The translations under genes were made by a program, and so were the position numbers. DNA of 64,000 nucleotides from Herbidospora sakaeratensis (GTDB taxonomy: Bacteria; Actinomycetota; Actinomycetes; Streptosporangiales; Streptosporangiaceae). Shown here in pieces: positions 49,859 to 57,340 of the stretch; position 1 is the stretch's first letter, and every line of letters starts with the position of its first letter. The notes below the pieces were generated by a model. The model was not told the origin of the DNA, ran no database searches, and was given only the letters and a program-made list of their open reading frames with translations. The DNA lies in assembly GCF_001570525.1 (NCBI RefSeq), contig NZ_BBXC01000015.1:1-64000 (forward strand), in the 5' to 3' direction.

Positions 49859-51201
49859 CGTCCCAGCTCGAACTCCGTCACCTGACGCCGGTACTCGCGC
49901 CACTCCGACCGCTTGTTGCGCAGGAAGTAGTCGAACACGTGCTCCCCGAGCGTCTCGGCCGCCAGCTCCGAGTGCTCCATCGCCGTGATCGCCTCGTCGA
50001 GGGACTGCGGCAGGGGGTGGATGCCCAGCGCCCGCCGCTCACCCGAGGTCAGCGCCCACACGTCGTCTTCGGCCCCGGCCGGGATGTCGTATCCCTCTTC
50101 GATGCCCTTCAGCCCGGCCGCGAGGATCATCGCGTACGCCAGGTAGGGGTTGCACGCCGAGTCGAGCGAGCGGAACTCGATACGGGTCGAGCCGCCCTTG
50201 TGCGGCTTGTACATCGGCACCCGCACCAGGGCCGACCGGTTGTTGTGGCCCCAGCAGATGTAGGACGGCGCCTCGCCGCCGGCCCCCGCGATGGCCTCGG
50301 TGTCGCCCCACAGGCGCTTGTAGGAGTTGACCCACTGGTTGCACACGGCCGTGATCTCGGCGGCGTGCTTCAGCAGGCCGCCGATGAACGAGCGGCCGAC
50401 CTTGGAGAGCTGGTAGTCGGAGCCGGGCTCGTAGAAGGCGTTGCGGTCGCCCTCGAACAGGGACATGTGGGTGTGCATGCCCGAGCCGGGGTATTCGGTG
50501 AACGGCTTGGGCATGAACGAGGCCCAGACGCCCTGTTCGAGCGCGACCTCCTTCATGACCAGCCGGAACGTCATGATGTTGTCGGCGGTCGACAACGCGT
50601 CGGCGTAGCGGAGGTCGATCTCCTGCTGGCCGGGGGCGCCCTCGTGGTGGCTGAACTCCACGGAGATGCCCATGGCCTCCAGCATCATGATCGCGTTGCG
50701 GCGGAAGTCGTGGCCGGCGCTGTGGGGCGTGTGGTCGAAGTAGCCGCCGTCGTCGATCGGCTCGGGCCTGACGCCCTTCTCGGGGCGGTTCCTGAGCAGG
50801 AAGAACTCGACCTCGGGGTGGGTGTAGAAGGTGAAGCCCATGTCGGCGGCCCGGGCCAGGGTGCGCTTGAGCACCCAGCGGGGGTCGGCGTGCGACGGGG
50901 AGCCGTCGGGCATCAGGATGTCGCAGAACATCCGGGCCGCGCCGGGGGTCTCGCTGCGCCACGGGAGGATCTGGAAGGTCGACGGGTCGGGCTTGGCGAG
51001 CATGTCCGACTCGTAGACGCGGGAGAACCCCTCGATGGCCGAGCCGTCGAAGCCGATGCCCTCGGCGAACGCGCCTTCGAGCTCGGCCGGCGCGATGGCC
51101 ACGGACTTCAGGAATCCGAGCACGTCCGTGAACCAGAGCCGGATGAACCGGATGTCGCGCTCTTCTAGCGTGCGGAGGACGAATTCCTGCTGGCGGTCCA
51201 A
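49840..51201 (-). CDS. glnA2: Glutamine-synthetase-like enzyme, GlnA2 type
   Basis: 453 aa, the length of Streptomyces GlnA2, starting at a TTG codon (51201) preceded by GAGGTAG; the longer frame to 51264 runs into the control region. GS-fold motifs: FDGSAIEGF near residue 53, EVEFFLL, GMHTHMSL, NNRSALVRVP. It lacks the GlnA adenylylation tyrosine loop. In Streptomyces, GlnA2 has been characterised as a gamma-glutamylpolyamine synthetase rather than a true glutamine synthetase, and this protein probably shares that role. Preceded by a perfect GlnR-like half-box. Confidence 0.88.
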   Translation of the reverse strand: MDRQQEFVLRTLEERDIRFIRLWFTDVLGFLKSVAIAPAELEGAFAEGIGFDGSAIEGFSRVYESDMLAKPDPSTFQILPWRSETPGAARMFCDILMPDGSPSHADPRWVLKRTLARAADMGFTFYTHPEVEFFLLRNRPEKGVRPEPIDDGGYFDHTPHSAGHDFRRNAIMMLEAMGISVEFSHHEGAPGQQEIDLRYADALSTADNIMTFRLVMKEVALEQGVWASFMPKPFTEYPGSGMHTHMSLFEGDRNAFYEPGSDYQLSKVGRSFIGGLLKHAAEITAVCNQWVNSYKRLWGDTEAIAGAGGEAPSYICWGHNNRSALVRVPMYKPHKGGSTRIEFRSLDSACNPYLAYAMILAAGLKGIEEGYDIPAGAEDDVWALTSGERRALGIHPLPQSLDEAITAMEHSELAAETLGEHVFDYFLRNKRSEWREYRRQVTEFELGRYLPVL

Positions 51202-51257
51202 GGCGACTACCTCACGAAAGTTCCAGGTCTGGACACCTACCAGTGTGCCCCTTGTGT

Positions 51258-51273
51258 GTTTCACATACGTTAC
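51258..51273 (-). promoter_or_regulatory. GlnR-like site upstream of glnA2
   Basis: On the minus strand GTAAC-n6-GAAAC is a perfect gTnAc-n6-GaAAc GlnR half-box (57-72 bp upstream of the TTG start). Only one a/b pair is present; the second pair found upstream of glnA in this window is not seen here. Confidence 0.65.
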
Positions 51274-51343
51274 GCACCTGCCGTGAGGACACCCCGTCGC
51301 GCCTCAGGGACAACCGGTGAATGCTCACCTACCGTGTCATCTT

Positions 51344-52249
51344 ATGACCCCTGAGCTGCGCATACCTTCGGTTGAGGCCGTTCTGGCCCCGCTCGCGTAC
51401 GGCCTCCCGCCGGTCCTCGGAGAGCCCGTCGAGTGCGACACGCGCGCACTGGGGGCCTGGGCCGGGCTGTACGGGTTGTCGATCTCCCCCCGGCCGCAAC
51501 GCCTGGCCGCGCGGGTGCTGCCGGGCAACGAGCTGCTGGCCCGCTGGATCACCTGGCAGCTGGCCTACGACGACTGGTGCGACGAGGGCAGCGGCAGCCG
51601 CGACACCACCGTGCTCGACCAGATGCAGGGCCGGCTGCGCGACGCCGCCCGGACCGGCCGGGCGACCGACGAGCCGCTGGTGGCGGCGTTCGCCGACCTG
51701 TGGCGGGTGACCGCGCCCGACATGAGCCCGGCCTGGGAGCAGCGGTTCACCGCGCGGATGGAGGCGCAGGCGCAGGCGTGCCGGATGCAGGCGGTGAACC
51801 GGTCGATCGGGCGGGTGCCGTCGGCCGGGGAGTACCCGTCGCTGCGGCGGGACGTGTTCGCCGGCCCCGGCGCCGAGATCGTCGAGGGCTGCCTGCGGAT
51901 CGAGGTGCCCGGACGGCTGCACGGCACGCCGCCCTGGCGCACGCTCGTGGAGGCCGTGGTCGACGTGACCGCCTGGTGCAACGACGTGGCCTCGCTCGGC
52001 AAGGAGCGCGGCGACCCGCACAATTACCTGCGGGTGGCGGCCTCGCGGATCGGGGTGCCCGCCCCGGCCGAGTGGGTGGCCGACCGGATCGCGGAACGCG
52101 CCGAAGATTTGACCGACGCGGCCAAGGCGCTGCCCGAGGCGTACGCGGAGCTCGGGGTGCCCGATGAGGTCGAGAAGGTGGCCGCGGCGCTGTTCGGCGC
52201 GCCCCGGGCCTATCTCGAATGGCTGCTGGAGTCCCCGCGCTACCAGTGA
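51344..52249 (+). CDS. Class I terpene synthase
   Basis: 301 aa. Both metal-binding motifs of class I terpene cyclases are intact: the aspartate-rich D76-D-W-C-D80-E81 and the NSE triad N213-D-V-A-S217-x-x-K-E221. An arginine-tyrosine-like end (ESPRYQ) fits the family's C-terminal RY motif. No prenyltransferase, P450 or other tailoring gene is adjacent, so the product (probably a sesquiterpene) is unknown. TACCGT at 51330-51335 ends 8 nt before the ATG. Possible volatile such as those many actinomycetes emit. Confidence 0.88.
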   Translation: MTPELRIPSVEAVLAPLAYGLPPVLGEPVECDTRALGAWAGLYGLSISPRPQRLAARVLPGNELLARWITWQLAYDDWCDEGSGSRDTTVLDQMQGRLRDAARTGRATDEPLVAAFADLWRVTAPDMSPAWEQRFTARMEAQAQACRMQAVNRSIGRVPSAGEYPSLRRDVFAGPGAEIVEGCLRIEVPGRLHGTPPWRTLVEAVVDVTAWCNDVASLGKERGDPHNYLRVAASRIGVPAPAEWVADRIAERAEDLTDAAKALPEAYAELGVPDEVEKVAAALFGAPRAYLEWLLESPRYQ

Positions 52250-52292
52250 AGATCTACGTAACGTAATCACCGCGTGTCTCTATGTATCCGGC

Positions 52293-53054
52293 ATGAGGCA
52301 TGCGCGACGCCGTAAGAGGCGCGGGGTGGTGTTCGCCGTGGCCGCGCTGGTGGCGGCGGCGGTGTTCGTCCAGCTGACCGGGCCGGCCTGCGCCTCGCCC
52401 GACCGGCGGGGACGGGCCTACTTCTACGAGACAGCCGCGCCGGGCAACTGTTCGCTGCCCCGCACGGCCATGCTGGTGGCGTCGGTGTCGACGGCCGAGT
52501 ACGCCGGGTCGGCCGCCTGCGGCGGCTATCTCGACGTGACGGGACCGACGGGCACGGTCCGGGTGCTGGTGGTCGACCGCTGCCCGGCCTGCGGCCCCGG
52601 CGACCTCGACCTGTCGGCGGAGGCGTTCGTGAGCATCGCCGACCGCGACGCGGGCAGCGCGGCCATCGCCTACCGGGAGGTGCGCGACCCCGAACCGGCC
52701 CGGCGGCTGGCGTTCCGGGTCAAGCCGGGCTCCACCGTCCACTGGGCGGCGCTGCAGGTGCTCGACCACGGCAACCGGCTGGCGCACGTGCGGGTGCGCA
52801 GCGGCCCCCACTGGCGCGACCTGCGCCGGGGGGCCGACAACTACTGGGTGTTCCCGGATGAGCCGGGGCCGGGGCCGTACACGATGCGGGTCTCCGACGT
52901 GTACGGCGGGGAGGCCACCGTCACCGGTGTGCGGCTGCGGCCGGGCGCGACGCAGCGTTTCTCCCAGCGGCTCTACGGCACGCCCCCGCCGAGGGTCCGG
53001 ACCATCACCACCCCGTCTGACAAACCGTCACCTGAAATGCCGGACATCTGCTGA
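52293..53054 (+). CDS. Expansin-like (EXLX1 type) secreted protein
   Basis: 253 aa. Basic n-region and hydrophobic signal sequence (residues 5-35), then a double-psi beta-barrel domain (GNCSLP, RCPACGPGDLDLSAEAF) and a C-terminal beta-sandwich of the CBM63 type with aromatic surface residues (WAALQVLDHGNR; NYWVF). Non-hydrolytic wall-loosening or cellulose-binding proteins of bacteria share this architecture. TATGTA at 52281-52286 ends 6 nt before the ATG (leaderless-like). Confidence 0.85.
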   Translation: MRHARRRKRRGVVFAVAALVAAAVFVQLTGPACASPDRRGRAYFYETAAPGNCSLPRTAMLVASVSTAEYAGSAACGGYLDVTGPTGTVRVLVVDRCPACGPGDLDLSAEAFVSIADRDAGSAAIAYREVRDPEPARRLAFRVKPGSTVHWAALQVLDHGNRLAHVRVRSGPHWRDLRRGADNYWVFPDEPGPGPYTMRVSDVYGGEATVTGVRLRPGATQRFSQRLYGTPPPRVRTITTPSDKPSPEMPDIC

Positions 53055-53086
53055 ACTTTCGCTGTCCGGGCCCCGTCTCAGAAGCC

Positions 53087-54952
53087 GTGGAAGAGACCCG
53101 GCCGCGGTGGATGCGGCTGCCCGACCGGGCGGCCCGGATGTCCGCGGCGGGCGTCGCGGGCGCGGCGATCCTCCTGGTCGTCGCCGACCTGGCGATCGGC
53201 GAGCGGCTGCCCCGGCCCGCCGACGGGCCGCTGCCGGTCTCCCCGCAGGACGTGATGGGGCTGGCCTTCCCGGTGTTCGGGGCGCTGCTGGTGCAGCGGC
53301 GGCCGAAGCTGGTGATCGGCTGGCTGCTGGCGCTGGGCGGGCTCGGCGCGGCGGCCAGCGCCGCCGCGGCCAGCCTGGCCCTGCTGGCCCATGCGCACGC
53401 GCTGGCGGGGCCGCTCGGCGTGTTCTCCCACGGGGTCTGGAACCTGACCACCTACGCCCTCGGCGTGCTGCTGCCGATGCTCTACCCGACCGGGGCGCTG
53501 CTGTCGAAGGCGTGGTGCTGGCCGGGCGGCTTCGCGGCCGTCGTGCTGGCCGCCGAATGGATCGTGCCGGGCACCGGAGTGCTGCCGCCCCTCATCACGC
53601 TGGCGCTGGTGCTGGCGTTCTCGTCGCTGGTGATCAGGTTCCGGCGGGCCGAGGGCGACGAGCGGCGGCAGATCCTCTGGCCGCTGCTGGCCATCGCCTG
53701 CCTGAGCGTGCCGTGGATCATCGGCGGGTCGGTCTGGTGGATCACCGCGATCACGATCCCGCTGATCCCGGCCGCGATCACGCTCGCCGTGCTGCGCTAC
53801 CGGCTGTTCGGCATCGACACGCTGATCACCCGCGCGCTGGTCGGCGCCGGGATGGTCACCGTGTTCGCCTCCGCCTACGTGCTGGCGGGCACCGCCTCCA
53901 GCCTGTTCGTGGCCGAGGTCGACCGCTACTTCGGCCTCGCCGTGGCGCTCGGGGCCGGGGTGTTCTTCCACCCGATGAAGCGGGCGCTGCACCGGCTGGC
54001 CGACCGGGCCCTCTACGGCACCCGGGGCGACCCGGTCAGCCTCGCCGCCGACCTGCGCCGCCGGCTCCAGCAGAGCGACCCCGTCCACGGCCTGCTGGCC
54101 ACCCTGGAGACGATCAGAGAGGGCCTGGCGGTGACCGGCGCGGCCCTCGACCTCGACGGCGCCCGCACCCAGTGGGGCGAGCTGCCCGTGGTGGCCCGCC
54201 GGGTCGACCTCGTGTGGCACGGCGAGCCCGTCGGCACGCTGCTCATCGGGCCGCCCGGCCGCCGCCGGTTCCCCGCCGCCCACGACGAGCGGGTGATCGC
54301 GGGGCTGACCCCGTACATCGCCGACGCCGCCCACACCATGCGGCTGACCACGGCGCTGCGCCGGTCGCGGGAGCGCATCCTGACCGCCCGCGAGGAGGAA
54401 CGCCGCCGCCTGCGCCGCGACCTGCACGACGGCCTCGGCCAGACCCTCAGCGCGATGGCGATGCGCATCACGATGGCCCGCATGAGCCTCGAAGGCAGCC
54501 CGGAGACCGCCGACACCCTGCTCGCCGACCTGCGCTGCGGCATGGACGCCGTCTCCGGCGACATCCGCGAGCTCGTCCACGGCCTGCGCCCGCCCGCCCT
54601 CGACGAGCTCGGCCTGGCCGGCGCGATCAAGGAGCTCGGCCCCGACGAGCTGGTCGTCGACGGCGACCTGACCGGCCTCCCGGCGGCGGTCGAGGTCGCC
54701 GTCTACCGCATCGCCCAGGAGGCCCTCACCAACGTCCGCCGCCACGCCGCCGCGACCCGCTCCACCATCAGCCTCAGCCGCGGATCAGACCTGGTCGTGG
54801 AGGTCCGCGACGACGGCGCCGGCCTGCCCGAGGGCGCCCGCCCCGGCGTGGGCCTGGCCTCGATGCGCGAACGCGCCGCCGAACTGGGCGGCGCCTGCGA
54901 GGTGCGCGGTTCGGCCGAGGGCACCACGGTCACCGCCCGGTTCCCGCTCTGA
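53087..54952 (+). CDS. NarL-type sensor histidine kinase (paralog 1)
   Basis: 621 aa from GTG 53087. Seven or so transmembrane helices (residues ~15-265), a GAF-like middle region, then a HisKA_3 dimerisation domain with phospho-acceptor H447 in RRDLHDGLGQTL and a HATPase_c domain (N box AVYRIAQEALTNVRRHA, G box DDGAGLPEG). It closely resembles the kinase at 57341, including the conserved RYRLFGIDTLITRA segment, so the two arose by duplication. No response regulator follows directly; the SARP-type regulator at 59363 is the nearest candidate. Confidence 0.88.
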   Translation: MEETRPRWMRLPDRAARMSAAGVAGAAILLVVADLAIGERLPRPADGPLPVSPQDVMGLAFPVFGALLVQRRPKLVIGWLLALGGLGAAASAAAASLALLAHAHALAGPLGVFSHGVWNLTTYALGVLLPMLYPTGALLSKAWCWPGGFAAVVLAAEWIVPGTGVLPPLITLALVLAFSSLVIRFRRAEGDERRQILWPLLAIACLSVPWIIGGSVWWITAITIPLIPAAITLAVLRYRLFGIDTLITRALVGAGMVTVFASAYVLAGTASSLFVAEVDRYFGLAVALGAGVFFHPMKRALHRLADRALYGTRGDPVSLAADLRRRLQQSDPVHGLLATLETIREGLAVTGAALDLDGARTQWGELPVVARRVDLVWHGEPVGTLLIGPPGRRRFPAAHDERVIAGLTPYIADAAHTMRLTTALRRSRERILTAREEERRRLRRDLHDGLGQTLSAMAMRITMARMSLEGSPETADTLLADLRCGMDAVSGDIRELVHGLRPPALDELGLAGAIKELGPDELVVDGDLTGLPAAVEVAVYRIAQEALTNVRRHAAATRSTISLSRGSDLVVEVRDDGAGLPEGARPGVGLASMRERAAELGGACEVRGSAEGTTVTARFPL

Positions 54953-54962
54953 AAGCGTCTCT

Positions 54963-55026
54963 TCCGTTACGGCTCCGCCCACTCCGGCGCCGACCGCCGT
55001 CCCGGCGGGCCGCCGCATCCGGCGCC
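54963..55026 (-). repeat. 64-bp intergenic repeat, copy B
   Basis: Reverse complement is 91% identical (58/64, ungapped) to 23604-23667. It lies in the 82-bp gap between the 3' ends of the histidine kinase and the ArsR-type regulator, again between convergent genes. Confidence 0.85.
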
Positions 55027-55034
55027 CCGCCCCG

Positions 55035-56006
55035 CTACCGTCCGCCCGCCAACGCGTCGCCGATGGCCGTGCGCTGGTAGAGGACCTCGCGCCCCAGCCG
55101 CTGCCGCGACACCAGCCCGCCGTCCGACAACACCGTCAGGTGCTGCGAGACCGCGCCGGGGGTCAGCTCCATCACCCGGGCCAGCCCCGACGTCGACGCG
55201 GGCAGCTCCAGCGCCGTCAGGATGCGCGCCCGCGTCCGACCGATCAGGGCCGACAACGCGCCGGGCACCTCGTCGGGCCCGCGCTGCCACAGGTTGCCCA
55301 TGCCCCGGGCCGGATAGACGAGCATCGGCCGGTAGGGGGCGTGCATGACCGACACCCGGTCGAGCGGCTGGAACACGCTGGGCAGCAGCACCAGCCCCGC
55401 GCCGCCCAGCTCGCCCCAGTGGATGCAGCCCTTGTCGGCGATCAGCCGGTCGCCGTGCCAGCTCACCGAGGGGTGCAGGCCGGCGAACAGGTCGCGCACC
55501 CCGCCCTCGGCCAGCCGCCGCGACCGGTAGAGCACGTCGGCCTCCAGGATGCCGCGCACCTTCGGCCAGAACTCCTCGAACACCAGCGTCCAGTACGACT
55601 CCAGCGCGTCGCCCACCCACGCGAGCGCCCCGGCGGGGTCGCGGTCGAAGCGGGCGGCCATCCCGGCGCTCCGGGGCGCCGACCGGGCGACCTCGGCCCG
55701 CGCGACCCCGGGCTCGGTGGCCCGGACCCGGGCGAGCTCGGCGGCGAAGTCGGGCTGGTGGATGTCGGGCGTGGGGGTGAGGAAGTCGGGCACGTACCCG
55801 GCGGCCGGCACCAGGCCGGTCAGCTCGCCGAGCCCGAGGGCGCCGAGCCGGTCGCGCACCGCCCGCAACCAGGGCGCCTGCGCGGTGTGCAGCGCGGCCC
55901 CCTGGACGGCCCGGAGGCTGGCGATCACCTCCCACATGGGCGAGAAGGCGAACCGCGACCGCGCCACGTCACCGGGCGTGAACAACCACTCCACGGCCAT
56001 CCGCAC
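55035..56006 (-). CDS. DUF5937/ArsR-type regulator
   Basis: 323 aa. N-terminal ~240 residues match the DUF5937-like region of large ArsR regulators; the C-terminal ~80 residues are a winged helix-turn-helix (ILTALELPASTSGLARVMEL followed by TPGAVSQHLTVLSDGGLVSR). GTG start at 56006 (or ATG 56000). Divergent from the MFS transporter; the 7-bp inverted repeat between them is the likely operator. Such pairs often control efflux of small molecules. Confidence 0.85.
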   Translation of the reverse strand: MRMAVEWLFTPGDVARSRFAFSPMWEVIASLRAVQGAALHTAQAPWLRAVRDRLGALGLGELTGLVPAAGYVPDFLTPTPDIHQPDFAAELARVRATEPGVARAEVARSAPRSAGMAARFDRDPAGALAWVGDALESYWTLVFEEFWPKVRGILEADVLYRSRRLAEGGVRDLFAGLHPSVSWHGDRLIADKGCIHWGELGGAGLVLLPSVFQPLDRVSVMHAPYRPMLVYPARGMGNLWQRGPDEVPGALSALIGRTRARILTALELPASTSGLARVMELTPGAVSQHLTVLSDGGLVSRQRLGREVLYQRTAIGDALAGGR

Positions 56007-56039
56007 CGACCCCCGTTGGTTTACGCATTTCAGACCATG

Positions 56040-56057
56040 TTTTAGCAGAGGCTAAAA
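56040..56057. promoter_or_regulatory. ArsR-type operator between the regulator and MFS genes
   Basis: TTTTAGC-AGAG-GCTAAAA: a perfect 7-bp inverted repeat with a 4-bp spacer in an AT-rich patch, 34 bp upstream of the regulator's GTG and 41 bp upstream of the MFS ATG. Confidence 0.75.
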
Positions 56058-56097
56058 CGTTCGCGCCGTCCGGTGCCCGGTCACGACGCTGGTCCCC

Positions 56098-57318
56098 ATG
56101 GCCGCACCCCCCGTCACCCGCTCCCCGTTCCGTCAGTTCGTGCACTCCCGCGTCGGCGGGCTGCCCCGAGAGTTCTGGGTGCTGTTCTCCGGCACCGCCG
56201 TCAACAAACTGGGCGCGATGGCGCAGCCGTTCATGGGGATCTACCTGACCCAGTCGCGCGGCGTCTCGGTCGCCACGACCGGGTTCGTCCTGATGTTGTG
56301 GGGGTGCGGGTCGCTGCTGTCGCAGCCGGTGGCGGGCTTCCTGGCCGACCGGATCGGGCGGCGGGCCACGCTGACGGGCGGCATGGTGGCCACCGCCGCG
56401 ACCATGATCTTCCTCGGCTACGCCCACGACCTGACCGCCATCGCGGTCGGCATGTTCGTGCTGGGGATGGTCGTGGACACGTACCGGCCGGCCTCCCAGG
56501 CGATGCTGGCCGACCTGATCTCGCCGGAGGACCGGCCGAGGGCCTACGGCCTGCTCTTCTGGGCGATCAACCTGGGCTTCTCGATCGCCATGGTGGCCGG
56601 GGGACGGCTCGCGGCCGGCGGCTTCCTGCTGCTGTTCTGGATCGACGCGGCGGGCTGCCTGATCTTCGGCTTCCTGGTCTGGCGGCTGATCCCGGAGACC
56701 CGGCCACCGGCCGCCGAGCGGCTCCCCGGCGGCTACCGCGACGTGCTGCGCGACCGGACCATGGTCGCGTTCGTGCTGATGAACCTGGCCTACACGTGCA
56801 CCTATCTCCAGGCGTTCCAGACGCTGGCCATCGCGATGACCCAGCGGGGGCTGCCGCCCGAGGCGTTCGGCACCGCCATCGCGCTCAACGGCGCGCTGAT
56901 CATCCTGGTGCAGCCGATCACCACGGCCTGGCTGACCCGGTTCTCGCCGAGCCTGGTGCTGGCGTCGGGCTTCGCCGTGGTGGGCGCGGGCTTCGCGCTC
57001 CAGGCGTTCGCCACCACGACCCTCCAGTACGCCCTGGCCGTCGCCGTCTGGACGTGCGGCGAGATCCTCACCGCCGGCATGCCCCTGGCGATCACCTCGG
57101 CGCTGGCCCCGCCGCACCTGCGCGGCCGGTACAACGGCCTTTACGGCCTTTCGTGGTCGGTCGGCGCGGCGGTCACCCCCGTGCTCGGCACCCGGCTGCT
57201 GGAGGTCGGGCACGAGGCGCTCTGGCTGACCACGGGCGCGCTGGGCCTGGTGGCCGCGGCCGGGCAACTACTGCTCGCGCCCTCGATCCGTAATAGGACC
57301 AGGACACAACAGTCATAA
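56098..57318 (+). CDS. MFS transporter (drug-efflux type)
   Basis: 406 aa, 12 predicted transmembrane helices. Motif A between helices 2 and 3 is visible (GFLADRIGRRATLTG, residues ~80-95). Divergent from and probably repressed by the ArsR/DUF5937 protein. Efflux is the likely direction; substrate unknown. Confidence 0.9.
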   Translation: MAAPPVTRSPFRQFVHSRVGGLPREFWVLFSGTAVNKLGAMAQPFMGIYLTQSRGVSVATTGFVLMLWGCGSLLSQPVAGFLADRIGRRATLTGGMVATAATMIFLGYAHDLTAIAVGMFVLGMVVDTYRPASQAMLADLISPEDRPRAYGLLFWAINLGFSIAMVAGGRLAAGGFLLLFWIDAAGCLIFGFLVWRLIPETRPPAAERLPGGYRDVLRDRTMVAFVLMNLAYTCTYLQAFQTLAIAMTQRGLPPEAFGTAIALNGALIILVQPITTAWLTRFSPSLVLASGFAVVGAGFALQAFATTTLQYALAVAVWTCGEILTAGMPLAITSALAPPHLRGRYNGLYGLSWSVGAAVTPVLGTRLLEVGHEALWLTTGALGLVAAAGQLLLAPSIRNRTRTQQS

Positions 57319-57340
57319 TTCGGCAATACCCTGGCCCGAA

